A stretch of 64,000 bases of DNA from the NCBI RefSeq assembly GCF_048544455.1, contig NC_133535.1, positions 87,234,120 through 87,298,119 on the forward strand, written 5' to 3'. Each line of letters begins with the position of its first letter. Position 1 is the stretch's first letter. Shown here in pieces: positions 12,262 through 23,202 of this stretch. Under the pieces are notes generated by a model, which was not told the DNA's origin, made no database searches, and worked only from the letters and a program-made list of their open reading frames with translations. This DNA is from Silene latifolia (taxonomy: Eukaryota; Streptophyta; Magnoliopsida; Caryophyllales; Caryophyllaceae). Made by a program: the position numbers and the translations under genes.

Positions 12262-13592
12262 TTTGCCCCATTCTGAGTAGCAAAGTATTTGAAGACTCCG
12301 TGTATGGGTCAAGGTGAAACTGGATTGGATATTTGGAATGTGGAGCTTGGACATAAGAGGCTTTGATGAACAAATCTCTGGAGCTTGATTTTGTGGAGTT
12401 AAGGCTTTATGGGGCTATGGCTTGTAATGTGGCTTGGAAATGGAGTCTCTTGGTTTGATGTAGCCCGAGCACATAAAGGTAAGTTAAAATGACGTGGGAT
12501 CAAGTTTCCATGTCTTGGCCCTAAAGGATGGGTATATTTGACAAGCTTTAGAGGATTCTCAAAATTCCTAACTATCTCCCTGGTAACGGTCTCGAGAAGG
12601 ACTTAGGGCGTGTGATGTGTGAAAGGCTAAGTGGGTTGCTAGCTAACCATCTTTATTGATGTCCTGATTCTATATAGACTTCAGCAGTATTCCGCTCAAT
12701 ATTGTTCTTGATTCAGACTCAGATTCTTAGTCTGGAATATATTTCGGATTTTGCTCAGATACTTGATTCGGTTTTTGAGGATGACTTTAACTTTGGATAT
12801 TGACTTGCTTGATTGAACCTCTTCTTTTGACTCTTTTGTGTTAGATTATGGGCATAATTGTGGCCTTGGATATTGACCTCAGTTTCTCTTGATTGCGCCT
12901 TTTGTCTTTGATCATGGCTCGTATTGTCTTGGATTTGCTTGCATAACTTGGATTTGGGTCAGACTAGCACCTTTGGTGTGAAACGGGTTGGTATTTAGTA
13001 ACAGGGTTGTTTATTGTGGGGAATGGGCTTGCCTTCCGTCATGGATCGCTAACAAGGGCGATGGTCTGGATTCGTCCTAGAATCTCTTGAGATATGCTCG
13101 TCCTAAATTGGGGTATAGTGAGGTTTCTATTGCCAGACATGGAATAGGTAAGAAAAGAAAACGGAGTTTCAGGTCCTCTATAACTTGGAATGGAACATTG
13201 TTTAAGTGCACTCACATCGACTTGGAGCGTGTGGTTGTTGTTCGTTTTAAAAAACGCCTCAAAGCAATTCTTGTTGTCACAAGAAAAGGGTAAAGGAAGA
13301 GATATGATAGAATATGTGGATTGAAAAGTGTACTTTTATTGAAATGGATAATGAATGTATTTAACATAGACTCGAGAAGACACGTGACTCGTGGGAAAGC
13401 CCCCGGATTGTCACTAGAAATGGAAATGGACAAGAAGAAAGACACTAGAACAAATATGAGATAGAAAGCCTAAGACTCGGACTCGGACTCGGACTTTGAC
13501 GTGATCTTAGATCCAGACTCATAATCATCGGCCCATGCTTGAACATTTTCTCTTCCAGCAACTGGCTTCGACATCTGGCTTTGAGTATTCAC
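12262..13592 (-). other. Element A sequence downstream of gag, no coding signal
   Basis: This resumes element A after the copia insertion. Only short open frames occur and no protease or reverse transcriptase motif is visible, which is why A is scored non-autonomous. I see nothing else recognisable. Confidence 0.5.
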
Positions 13593-15353
13593 CTATTTGA
13601 GCACCCCGTCCTCATCATTGGGAATATTAGAAGGGTAAAGGCCCAAGAGACCTTCTTGTCTTTGAAGAGTAAGACACCCATGAGGGTTATTCTGTTCTCT
13701 TAACGGATTGAGGGTCGATAAAGATATCTTGCTGTGATCGAACATACAGTGGATGGTATATTTTCGTTTGGAGCATTCTTCAGTGACGTGTCCATTACCC
13801 CTATGGAATAAGCAATATTGAGAACCGTCCCAGAAGCGACCTCTCCTCTCGTACTTAGGGTCTGGGGTTGGACCGATTGGTTGGATCAGTCTTTTGGCAA
13901 AGAGTCTTTTAAAGGCTACCGTATAAGGCATGCCTAAATTGGAGTATGACTTTGAATGCCGAGTTCCTCTTTCTGGTGAAGGTTCTATAACCTTTACGTC
14001 GGTAATGTAGATTGCTTGATTGTTGGGCGGTGAACCTCCTTGGATGACTTCATTGATACGAACAATCTCTGCCGATAAGTTTTCGATGGTTTTGATGCCA
14101 CCTTTCAAATGAGAGGTGTAAACCGGGTGTAGACAGTCAATAACGCCCTCAACCAATGTCGCCTCCTTCGACTGATCGGGTATTTGTGAATCTATTTTTC
14201 TTCTTTTCACCAAATAATTGGTGGATCTTTCATCTTTTTGATCATCTGTGATATTGAACTCCCTATACGATCGCTTAGTTTCTGTACCCGAATAAGTTAG
14301 GAGCGAAACAGAAATCCTACCATCCTCAATCCCATCTTGTATGACATGCTTGAGCTTATAACAATCTTCGGTACCATGCCCCCTACCCCTATGGTATTGA
14401 CAATATGAATTGCCATCCCACGATTTAGATTTCTTTTCTGGATCTGGTGTAGGTCCTATTGGTTGAAAAAGATCTAGAGAGGATAATTTGTTCAAGGCTA
14501 GGGCATAAGGTATTCCTAGATTTGTGAATGACCTGGGAGAGTTGTTTAATTTCTCTGACGAAGGCTCCATGAGGTTGCCTTTGATTTTGACTCCTGGATG
14601 AGAAGAACTAGGAATAGATCGCTCACTTTTTGCTTTCTCCATGAGACCATGAGGTTGAGGGTTTGTCTGGACATTCTTCATCTTGAAAGATTGGGTCTCA
14701 AGCTTCTTATCCATTTCAGCAAATTGATTCCCCATGTGGGAAAGCCGAGAGTTTAGAGTATCAATGGCTCCCTCTATATTGGAAAGCATGAGCATTCCAC
14801 TTTGGACATCGTCCTCCTTCGGCGCTTTGATTTCTTTGTCATCACGAGGATCGAGGAGATGAGAAAAGTCTAGGAATGATTCTTCATCGTGTTTAGTGCT
14901 GTTAGACCCAAGAGGGTCGGTCCCATCGAATTGCTCCACAAATGGTGGCATTGGAAGCTTGCCATCCTCGATCATATCCTGAATAATATGCTTTAGACAA
15001 AAGCATTCCTCCGTATCGTGTCCCCTACCTCGATGGTACTGACAATATGAATTGCCCTTCCATCTAGGGAATATCTTTTCAGGATCCGGGGTTGGACCAA
15101 TTAGGTGAAGTTTTCCCTGGGAAACCAGTCTTTGTAGAGCTACTTCATATATGGTTCCGAGGTCAAGGAATTCCCTATGAGCTCGTCCCGGCCTTCTGGG
15201 TGGGGTTTGCAAGAGGTTAACTCCCTTGTCTTCATTGGCCTTCTTAGATGGGTGAGTTGTGTTGAAGCTATGCCCTGGCCTTGGGGTATGAGAAGATGGT
15301 AAAGGTTTCATCTTGTCTATCTTGTCTTCCATATTGGTGACACGAGTTCTCAA
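13593..15353 (-). CDS. gag: Ogre/Tat-type gag-like protein with three repeated zinc-binding modules
   Basis: This is a 586-residue open frame on the minus strand. The first stretch (residues 1-15) looks like a coiled coil. Three copies of one module follow, at about residues 62-133, 276-347 and 470-542. Each has an LG.PY.AL segment, then GPTPDP, then YCQYHRGRGH..E.C, then LKH.IQD. The metal ligands are C104/H107/H112/C117, C318/H321/H326/C331 and C514/H517/H522/C527, i.e. C-X2-H-X4-H-X4-C. In Tat/Ogre Gag this module normally appears once, after the gag core. Here I see no core, only the module in triplicate, separated by about 140 acidic or Ser-rich residues. The frame stays open upstream to about 15500 without an ATG. 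A nearby ATG frame (MRDPMSNQ...) suggests the true start lies there and a frameshift separates it. Codons are intact throughout, which suggests recent selection. Confidence 0.75.
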   Translation of the reverse strand: MRTRVTNMEDKIDKMKPLPSSHTPRPGHSFNTTHPSKKANEDKGVNLLQTPPRRPGRAHREFLDLGTIYEVALQRLVSQGKLHLIGPTPDPEKIFPRWKGNSYCQYHRGRGHDTEECFCLKHIIQDMIEDGKLPMPPFVEQFDGTDPLGSNSTKHDEESFLDFSHLLDPRDDKEIKAPKEDDVQSGMLMLSNIEGAIDTLNSRLSHMGNQFAEMDKKLETQSFKMKNVQTNPQPHGLMEKAKSERSIPSSSHPGVKIKGNLMEPSSEKLNNSPRSFTNLGIPYALALNKLSSLDLFQPIGPTPDPEKKSKSWDGNSYCQYHRGRGHGTEDCYKLKHVIQDGIEDGRISVSLLTYSGTETKRSYREFNITDDQKDERSTNYLVKRRKIDSQIPDQSKEATLVEGVIDCLHPVYTSHLKGGIKTIENLSAEIVRINEVIQGGSPPNNQAIYITDVKVIEPSPERGTRHSKSYSNLGMPYTVAFKRLFAKRLIQPIGPTPDPKYERRGRFWDGSQYCLFHRGNGHVTEECSKRKYTIHCMFDHSKISLSTLNPLREQNNPHGCLTLQRQEGLLGLYPSNIPNDEDGVLK

Positions 15354-16096
15354 GTCTTCGACGTTGGCCTGAAGCTTAATGACTGCATCACTTAGTCCCT
15401 CGACATCGACAGATAAACGTTCTTGAACACTTTCATTGGAAATTGCAGAATTCCTACCGAGAAGAAAATGATACGCATTACGACTTGATTTGACATGGGA
15501 TCACGCATACTAGAGCAACAAACAAAGGATACATGACGAGACGAGATGACTAGACTCTTGACTTGTGAATCCAGGAAATGTCGTGAGTGACTTCTCGTGT
15601 TTGGATTCACCGTGTTTGACCTTGACCTTTAGACTCGAGTGTTGACTTTGATAGAGTGACATTTATGTGGTTGACTTGATTGACGGGATTGGTGACACGT
15701 GTTAGTTCTAATTCGTGTGTTTAAGACAGACTTGACTCGAGGTTCGGGTATGTGTGTCCCAAACGTGTACTAGGAGAATTCAAGAAATGGATATGAGAAT
15801 GACTCGATGTGTTAGCCTTGAGTGTATGAGTCGAGGTGTGGAAATGTTTAGCTCCTAATTGAATTGGGGTAGGGGGTCCAAAATGACGGCGTGACGCCTT
15901 AGGACTTGACTTGAATTTTGAAAAGACCCAAAATGTAAAGGAAGACGAGTTTATGACTCGACAGAGTTCCGACTAGGACATAGTCGGTTTGAATTTTGAC
16001 TCTAACTTAGCCCAATTGAATTTACATATTCACATTTACACGGTTTGAAAAATATTTTGGTTTTTTTTCTTTTTCTTTTTCCTTTTTTTTTTCGGA

Positions 16097-16098
<2 letters not shown>

Positions 16099-16136
<38 letters not shown>
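16099..16136. repeat. Poly-T/poly-A homopolymer (about 38 bases)
   Basis: A run of T in the plus strand is preceded by other T-rich runs from 16057. It is a mononucleotide microsatellite inside the leader of element A. Its length is likely to vary and to be prone to sequencing error. Confidence 0.9.
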
Positions 16137-16137
<1 letters not shown>

Positions 16138-16947
16138 TTGTTGCTGTTTTGTATTTAGTTTTGAAATAGGTTTTAGGCCCGAAGTTTGACTTGACATCTG
16201 GACAGAGCTTTGACTGGTTTTGCGCTAATATTGGCCTATTTCGAAAATTTTACATTTTGAAAGAGGTTTTGATTTTCACAAAATTCGTCATGGTTTCGTT
16301 TAGAAAATGGTGATCACATACACGCATTTATACAGGCATTATAACGGGATGTTGAGTGCATTTAAAAGGGTTTTTGCTTAAAAAGGTGGGTTGCCATACC
16401 GAACGATCAAACCCGGGATCTGTGGAGAGGCCCGTACCAAACAGGAGTAAGGCCGATTTCTAGTCCATTCCCTCGAGTAGTGAAAGTCCTTGATACAAAC
16501 AAGAGTAAGTACCATGGTATGGTTGACGTCAATCGCTATCCATGTAACACCCCCATACTCCAAGTGCCTTACCAGGACCACTCAGGTATGAAGACATCAC
16601 CATCTCGGTCGCCCGAGGTATGATAATCAAATAGACAAAACAGAAACAACATTTATTATAAATAGTTTAATGAATAAATACAATCCTCAAAACCAAACCA
16701 AAGTACGATACATTATTCCAAACTATCTGTTATCAACTGAAATGTAAAATAAACTAAGGCTACAGCGGAAGACTCTATCATCATGTCGTGGCCATCCCAG
16801 CTATCCCAGTACTCATCTCTATACCTGTTCAATATCTGCTCACCATCCCCGAATGGATCACCGCAGTTTACAAAACAACACCGGGTCGATACTAATCACA
16901 CAATCAATATAGATAACAATAATAAGGCAAACAGACAATTGAATCAC

Positions 16948-16961
16948 ACACACACACACAA
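16948..16961. repeat. (CA)n microsatellite
   Basis: A short run of cacacacacacac lies within the solo LTR. Confidence 0.7.
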
Positions 16962-17696
16962 CACCACCAACTCCCATCATCTCAATCTTGTCCCCTGGAC
17001 CACCACTGCCGATGGGGGACCGCAACTGTTCCCACCTAAGCCCCGCTCATCGTACGAGCGATAACCCTGTCCCATTAATGTGCACATCCCCTTCCGTGGC
17101 GGGTTCCACGAAGGGCGAAACTAGGGCATGAAGTCACTCCCGCAAGTGACCCCACTCAGCCGAGAACGCATCTCGAGAGTCATAGACAACCAATCACAAT
17201 CACAATCACAATCACAATCATCATATCAAACAACTAACTACAGCACATCACCAATATCCCATTATGGGACTAATACTGAGTAGGAAATCCTACCTGGAAA
17301 GCACAACACGCAGACGGTATCTACAAACAGTATCAAAACGGCTCCTCTACGAATTCTCCTCCTATCATACAGCACATAAAGACTACACATCACAAACTAC
17401 ACACCAAAACCCCCAATTCCTAAATTAGGGTTTAACCAATCTTAACAAAACATTATAAAAACTATATTAAAAGCTTACCCTCGACGCAAGGAATCCAACG
17501 ACACGAAAAACGACAAGAACCGACCGTCTGAACTCCGGGAATTGCTAAGAATGCGATTAGGAAGATGAAGTGGCTGCTTTCTCTCTTAAACAAGGTTTTA
17601 GGTTTTGTAAAAGTGAATTAAAACAATGACGAATATGTTTAAATACCTTAATTGCATAATTAACAAAACCCGAGAAAAACTCCCCGTAAAACCGGA

Positions 17697-17846
17697 CACT
17701 CGATCGAGTACCCAAGGTACTCGATCGAGTACCCCCTTACTCGATCGAGTACCCCAGCTACTCGATCGAGTACCCAACAGGTCAGAAACTATTTTATTTC
17801 GCAACTTGCCCTTACTCGATAGAGTAAGGGCTACTCGATAGAGTAC
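17697..17846. repeat. Palindrome cluster in solo LTR
   Basis: Four copies of (t)actcgatcgagta are separated by 5-9 bp, then after about 40 bp come two ctcgatagag variants. The same four-plus-two layout occurs in both LTRs of element G. Confidence 0.85.
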
Positions 17847-18066
17847 CCCAAGACTTATAAATACGGAGTATTACAATCCATCCTTAGACCCAAATAAGAA
17901 TTTGGACCGTCTAGACGGGACGATTGGTCGAATGGGTTGGGTTGGGCCTAAGAAGGCCGAATAAAACGATCTAGGAAGACCGAGTTATGAAAACCGACAA
18001 CGGTCTTGTACAAACTAATCCCTAACCTTGTTCAAGTTTCACCCTTGGCTACACGTAAGTGTATTA

Positions 18067-18084
18067 TCCCCAGCGGAGTCGCCA
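18067..18084 (-). other. PBS of element A, tRNA-Arg type
   Basis: The minus strand reads TGGCGACTCCGCTGGGGA three bases after the LTR end. It is complementary to the 3' end of plant tRNA-Arg (ACG), whose site would read TGGCGACTCCACTGGGGA, with one mismatch. This PBS is characteristic of Tat/Ogre elements. Confidence 0.85.
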
Positions 18085-18087
18085 AAC

Positions 18088-20473
18088 TGTGGACACGGGC
18101 CCACGGGGGCGAAAAGCGAAGCAAGCTTTTCTTTTGTTGTATTTGTGGAGTCGCCACCAATTTATTGTGGAAAATTGGAAACCGCTCGAATATTTCGTGC
18201 CATGTCAAGACACAAAGTAGTGACATGAACACCAAGAACTCGTTACCCTTAGCATTCTATGTCTAGAATGACTCTCGTGGATGCCAATGAACACAGGTGT
18301 TCACAGAGATCTGGAGTAAGGGGTGAGGGTACGTATTAGGAAGCTCTTTTGATCGAACACCTAATCCCGCCCGCCTCGATAGCGGGCTCTACTAATGATT
18401 AGGGAAGTTGTATGTACTTGATATGTTGTCGATTATACATGCAATGCAACATCCATTAGATTAATCCTAACATGTGAGAATTAACTAAGTCGGTGACCAC
18501 GTAATTTAACATGCATTAATGTCGAAGTAGGGATTTAAATTGATTACATGTGAGAGCATACAAGCAATATGATAAAAAAAATACAATAAACAAAATTACA
18601 ATAATTACATTGGATTAATTGATTTATGTCGAAAATACATTCAAAACGGATAATTTTAGAAAAGAAAGAATAAATAAATTAACAAACAGAAATTAGGTGA
18701 TAATACGATTAATAGTTAATTAAATACGTAAACTAATAAACTAGGTCAAAGCAGAAACGGGAATTCAGAGACAGAAATCAACCGGGAACAGGCGCAGCAG
18801 AGCTGCGTCCCTCGGAAGAGGCGCAACAGTTGTTGCGTCTGTTCCTGGGTTGAGTTCTGGCTGTGAAGCCGGAATTGCAAATCGTTAATATTCACTGGTG
18901 ATTTTAATGCTTGATTATATTATTTGACTCGGATGGAAGTGCTTAACATATTATTTACATGTGATTGATGTCATAAAAACGATAAAACATGGATAAGAAC
19001 TAATTAGAACGAATATATACAAGATTAATAAGGTTAATTAACGAATACAAATTAAACAAACTAAACAAATTAATTAGGTTAAACAAGTCATTAATGATGA
19101 ATTAACGATGGTGACGGTAAATAACAGATACAAGTATATCAAAGATGAATTCCAGAGATTCAATATAGGTAAATCGAATCTCTAAAACTCGAATTGACTT
19201 AATGACGAAAACCCGCAAAATATGGATTATAAGGGATTTAAGTCGGGATTTTGAAAGACGAATTAATTAATGATGATTAATGAATTACAGGTCAAAATTA
19301 TCATATTCAAATTGTTATGTTAATGAAACAAAGAACAATTGATAACAAAACGAAAAACAAAAGGACGAAGGAAGAAGAAAGGAAGCAGGAACTGCGGCAG
19401 CCTCACGAAGAGGCGCAGCAGGTACTGCGTCCTTTCTCGACGGTTGTCTTCTGATAATCCGTAAAAAGGGTTTTTAAACAAGGTTTTACAAATCGGTTTT
19501 AAGAATACTTTCGACATAAATCTTACAATATTAATTACGATAATAAAGAACAATAAACAAAAGAAGGATTTACACCCTCAGACTTACATGTTTGACGAAA
19601 CGAGATGAACTAAGTTAACGTTTAGTGATGCTCGACTCGAATGTACGACGAAAGTGCCCTCTAGGAGGAAAACGAATAAGATTGATTAATGTTGATTGAT
19701 GTGGAGTTGGTCAAATTGGTCGGTCATGCAAAACGAGGCTGGTACTCAGAAAGATCCGAGCTTACGTGGTCGAAAGTTCAAGCACGTAGGCGCCAAAAAG
19801 TAAGAACGTGGTCTAGAATGCAAAGGGAGAAGAGAAGGGCGGACACTCGTGTGAGAAATATGAGAAACGAAGCTCCCTGTTTATACTAATCACGGAATTA
19901 GGGTTTAGGAAAGGAGAGAAAGATCCGGAAACAACCGACTTAGGTTAAACACGGAAACTTGGACAAAAAGAAAGCCTGGGGAAACTTGGACAAAAAAACC
20001 GACTTAGGAGAGAAAGATATAGAACTTTCTGTGAAATAGGCCTGACCCAAAAAAGTCGTTATCACCTCGTAAAATGGGCCTAAAGGTCGGGTTGTCATTT
20101 TAACTAAATGAAATGCACATTTTGTAATGTAAACTTTAAGTTTAGCCCAAAGAAGTGACATGGGACTCAAAATGAGATATACCCACAACATTTTATGACA
20201 TCCTAACCTTAGGTAGACAAGGACATTGCTTTGACTCGGGATTTGACGGTTTTAAGAAATGAAGAAGGTTTTTGACCCGGACTCTAAATGTACTCTAATT
20301 ACTGCCAAAACGACCGTAATGACACCTAGATGATGATTATGAGGTAGACACAAGTATTTGAGCTATCACTTGACGATAAACTTACGAATTGTCATAAATC
20401 GTTCCGTGTACCAAACATGCGGCCCAATCATCACCGGGTGGCTTGCGGGAGGTGCAGAAATGAGGTATCTACA
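18088..20473 (-). repeat. 5' LTR of element A
   Basis: This 2386-bp LTR runs on the minus strand from TGTAGATACC (20473) to GTGTCCACA (18088). It contains a TATA-like box near 19884-19876. GC-rich modules built on gcgcagcag...ctgcgtc lie at about 18790-18850 and 19391-19440. A second PBS-like word, TGGCGACTCC, lies at 18156-18147, inside the LTR. It is related in inverted orientation to LTR C (23203-25685). Confidence 0.9.
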
Positions 20474-20509
20474 CATATGATCTTTCATATTTGCAAGGAA
20501 GGTTCATAC

Positions 20510-21510
20510 CTCCAACAGAAGTCCAGGACCGACAGTGGCAGGAGAAGTCCCCTTCTCCATCAACTTCGGACGCACCATGGCCCTCATGTAGCGTGTGGGG
20601 ACCGCAAAGCTAGGGGTAACCTACTCGCAACGACCTAGGCTCCTCAAGTCAGCAAGAAACGGAAGAAGCTTCGTCGATAGTCTCTCCCCCTTGTCTCCGA
20701 GGTAAATCGAAGACAAGAACCACCACAGCCACAAGCGAGCCCGCTGCTCAGTAGTACAAGGTGGTGGAGGCACCATGCGTCCATCCATCCTCACCCTCGC
20801 CGAAACCCTATCGCCAAAGTAGTCCCTGACGTAGGTACTCGGCACGAAACCAGGAACCTGCGCTGGGTTAGCAGCCAGGTTCCAGCCGATCAGACTCCTC
20901 GCCTCGGTCAAGTCTACTCTCATGGCCATCGACGGCCACACCAACGGCTCATATCCACACGGTAGGCCCGAGAGTATGCCGTAATCCTCCAAAGTGACCC
21001 CGATCTCTCCAAAAAGCATATGGAAAGTCGAGGTCGTGTCGCTGAACCGATCAAGAAAGGCTCGAATCAGGCAAAGGTTAGCCCGAATCTTCCTTTCCTT
21101 GATCTCCCTCCAACCTCGCACCAAGGCGCCGAAAGCTCCCTGCTCGATGATAGCCTTCTCCTTCTCCGAAAGCTTCCCAAAGGCGTCCATCATTATCGTG
21201 TAACAGGAGAAGGATCTCATGCTCCCAGCCTCCTGCGCCAATACAAAAGAAAGCTTTCTTAAGCATACAAAGTGCAAATAAACAAACAAGGATATATTTA
21301 AGAAATAAATAAATGAATTAAGAAATGACAAGTTGAAGGCTTACCATACTCCTCGCCGTCCTGTACGACAAGTGGCTCTCCACCGCCCAAATGAGATGTC
21401 TACCATCCCATTTCTCGGCCCACTCAGGTGCTCCTGCGAGCTGATGGCCGCCTCATCCCACATTGGCCCTCCGCGAGGCCTCCTCCTCCATCTCCTGAAC
21501 GGTAGAAGGC
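20510..21510 (-). pseudogene. Antisense plant-mobile-domain (PMD) gene, spliced, broken and truncated
   Basis: Two exons are visible on the minus strand. Exon 1 (to 21345) encodes PEWAEKWDGRHLIWAVESHL followed by SYRTARSM. A 112-bp GT..AG intron (21344-21233) joins it in phase 0 to exon 2 (21232-20510). Exon 2 carries the PMD core, with IRANLCLIRAFLDRFSD, MLFGEIGVTLEDYGILSGLP and LWLWWFLSSIYLGDKG. A TAG at 20623-20621 interrupts exon 2 where a Trp is usual. The frame stays open for another 37 codons to a second donor (GTATGAACC at 20509). A TGA near 21470 breaks exon 1 upstream. The downstream exons are lost at the boundary with element A. PMD proteins include host factors such as MAIN/MAIL1 that act in silencing; the role of retrotransposon-borne copies is unclear. 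Confidence 0.75.
21233..21344 (-). other. Intron of antisense PMD gene
   Basis: The donor is AGTATG|GTAAGCC and the acceptor is TTGGCGCAG|GAGGCTGG, 112 bp apart. It is AT-rich and splicing is in phase 0. The protein on both sides fits the PMD family. Confidence 0.65.
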
Positions 21511-21554
21511 TTAACGTCGGTCACCATGAAGTCTCTCCCCGACGTTGAAGGAAT

Positions 21555-22620
21555 ATCCTTTATAAATCAAAGTAAACAAAGCAATGCTAAGCGTGTTTTC
21601 AAGCAATTTTGAGCATTTTGAGCATTTAAAGACGGCATTTCTGGCCATCTTTGGCCACGCTTTCCAAATTCCAACCACACACGTGGTAGCATGAGTCAAT
21701 ATGAGTCTAAGTTCGAGCTTAATAGCGGGTTTGAGTCGAAAATTCAGCAGCATTTCGCTATAATGTCAATTATGCCATATAAAGGTGTCCCGCAGAAGCT
21801 GTCACAAATCAAAAATCCGGCATGATCGCAAGTTTACCGACTACTCAAGGGTTCCATAACACCAAGTTTCATAAAAAAATGGGCTAGTATAGGGCCATTT
21901 TTGAAGGGTTTTAAAGTTTAGTAGAGAGATCGTCACATTTCGCCCTCAAATCCTTAATACTCGACGAAAATTCGAAAGGGATATATGGTTGTGTTCCTAA
22001 CATGTCCAATTACTCATTTCTAATGTCAATTTCATAAGGCAAATTCATTTGGGACAAAAGCCCCAATTTTTCGACATGAATGGGTATAAAAACCCTAATT
22101 TCCGACCCCAAAAACAAGCTCAAATGCAAATTAAAGCAAGGACAAGACACATACCTTGATTAGTCATGGTTTATGCCGAGATTTGATCAAGTTCTTGACG
22201 GAATGTGGTTGAGTTTTTATGAAGAAACGAAATATTTGTGTTTTGAAATGAAAATAAAACACGACTTAAGTCGGGTTTTTACCCAGACAGGGATGAGCTT
22301 GGGAAAGGACGCAACACTTGATGTGCCTCTTCCAAAGGTCGCAGCTTTTGCTGCGCCTCTTCCTCAACTAGTTTCCTCAAAATTCGTTGAAATTCGTTAT
22401 AAGTTCGTTATTTGTGGGCCCAGGCTTCATGTGCCTCTTCCCCAACATATGACTCCTTTTTGGATGTTCTCTTCGTCCGAATCGGTATTTTCTCCTCAAT
22501 AGACTACAGATAACCACGATATTTTATTTCCCAGCGAGAGTTCATGGTCACCAAATATAGTTCACGAGCTTATCCTCTTTATTGGAATTTCGTTTGTGAC
22601 TTCCCGAGCGGATTTTCTTT
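21555..22620 (+). other. Element C internal spacer, no gene recognised
   Basis: There is no credible coding region. At about 22310-22380 and 22435-22450 it carries copies of the GC-rich module (tgcgcctcttcc, ggtcgcagcttttgctgcg) that also occurs three times in LTR C. At 22530 the word cccagcgagagttc matches, inverted, the 67-bp repeat of element A. Confidence 0.55.
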
Positions 22621-22930
22621 CCTCAACGAGTCAAAGGGCGTGTCGAACCTTTATTCTTTCCTCAACGATGCAAAGGGCGTGTCGAACCTTTATTTTCTCA
22701 TCAATGATGCAAAGGGTGTGTCGAACCTTTATTTTCTCCTCAGCAAGGCAAAAGGGCGTGTCGAACCTTTATTCCTCTCAACGATGTAAAGGGCGTGTCG
22801 AACCTTTATATTCTCCTCAGCAAGGCAAAGGGCGTGTCGAACCTTTATTTTTCTCAGCAATGCAAAGGGCGTGTTGAACCTTTATCTTCTTTTCCTCAGC
22901 GATGCTAAGGACGCATCGTTGTTGACCTTT
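22621..22930 (+). repeat. Minisatellite in 3' UTR of element C
   Basis: About seven copies of a 37-43 bp unit read caaagggcgtgtcgaacc + tttattctcctcaacgatg, with small length variation. It lies about 260 bp upstream of the PPT, the place where Tat/Ogre elements commonly carry hypervariable tandem repeats. Repetitive frames across it (KGVSNLYF...) are a by-product. Confidence 0.9.
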
Positions 22931-23189
22931 ATGATTCTTCCCCACGGTACCAAGAGAGTACCATAGCCAACTCAGGTATGGTTTATTCTTATGGCTGGTG
23001 AGCTTCCTTACGTAGTCTAATGGACTTTAAACGACCCTCCCCGATAGTCAACAGACTCTAAAATGCTCCCGACGATAGGTTCTTGGTTCAGACCCCTAGA
23101 GCCGCCTCGCGTCGCCATAGTCGTCAGGTTTTAATCTTCGATTGACCTGATTGATATACTTTAACTTTTGCCTTGTCCAAGCCTTAGTC

Positions 23190-23202
23190 AAAGTGGGGGC
23201 TC
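23190..23202 (+). other. Polypurine tract of element C
   Basis: AAAGTGGGGGCTC directly precedes the LTR start TGTAGATACC and is the plus-strand counterpart of 1135-1147. Confidence 0.85.

Larger units (their letters stand above)
16543..17875 (-). mobile_element. Solo LTR of a Tekay-type Ty3/gypsy element
   Basis: A single 1333-bp LTR, starting TGTAATACTCCG and ending GGGGGTGTTACA on the minus strand, is flanked by a perfect 5-bp TSD, atcca (16538-16542 and 17876-17880). It is homologous to the inner part of the LTRs of element G (36771-38227, 51211-52665). No internal sequence accompanies it, so LTR-LTR recombination removed the element. It carries four tactcgatcgagta palindromes (17698-17772) and two ctcgatagag variants (17814-17846). 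Confidence 0.9.
15354..18066 (-). other. Leader region of element A (holds a solo LTR)
   Basis: This lies between the PBS and gag. It includes a T run of about 38 bases at 16099-16136 and the solo LTR 16543-17875. An open frame at 15392-15610 may contain the original gag start but is otherwise not a gene. I see no further coding signal. Confidence 0.5.
1..20473 (-). mobile_element. Element A: Tat/Ogre-type Ty3/gypsy retrotransposon, non-autonomous, with nested insertions
   Basis: Read on the minus strand, the order is 5' LTR (18088-20473), a PBS matching tRNA-Arg, a leader, a gag-like ORF (13593-15353), a non-coding 3' region, a PPT (1135-1147) and a 3' LTR cut by the window start (1-1134). 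The two LTRs align closely over the visible 1.1 kb, so the insertion is fairly young. A tRNA-Arg PBS and this gag C-terminal motif are typical of the Tat/Ogre lineage. I found no reverse transcriptase, RNase H or integrase in the internal sequence, which is about 6.8 kb without the nested copia element (3464-12256) and solo LTR (16543-17875). The outer TSD cannot be tested because the left end is outside the window. Confidence 0.85.

Noticed and set aside
17697..17772. Regularly spaced palindromic repeats resembling a CRISPR array
   Set aside because: Units are 14-bp palindromes with 5-9 bp spacers, there are no cas genes, and the sequence is plant LTR DNA.
22544..22789. Repetitive protein with KGVSNLYF units
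   Set aside because: Direct translation of the minisatellite at 22621-22930.
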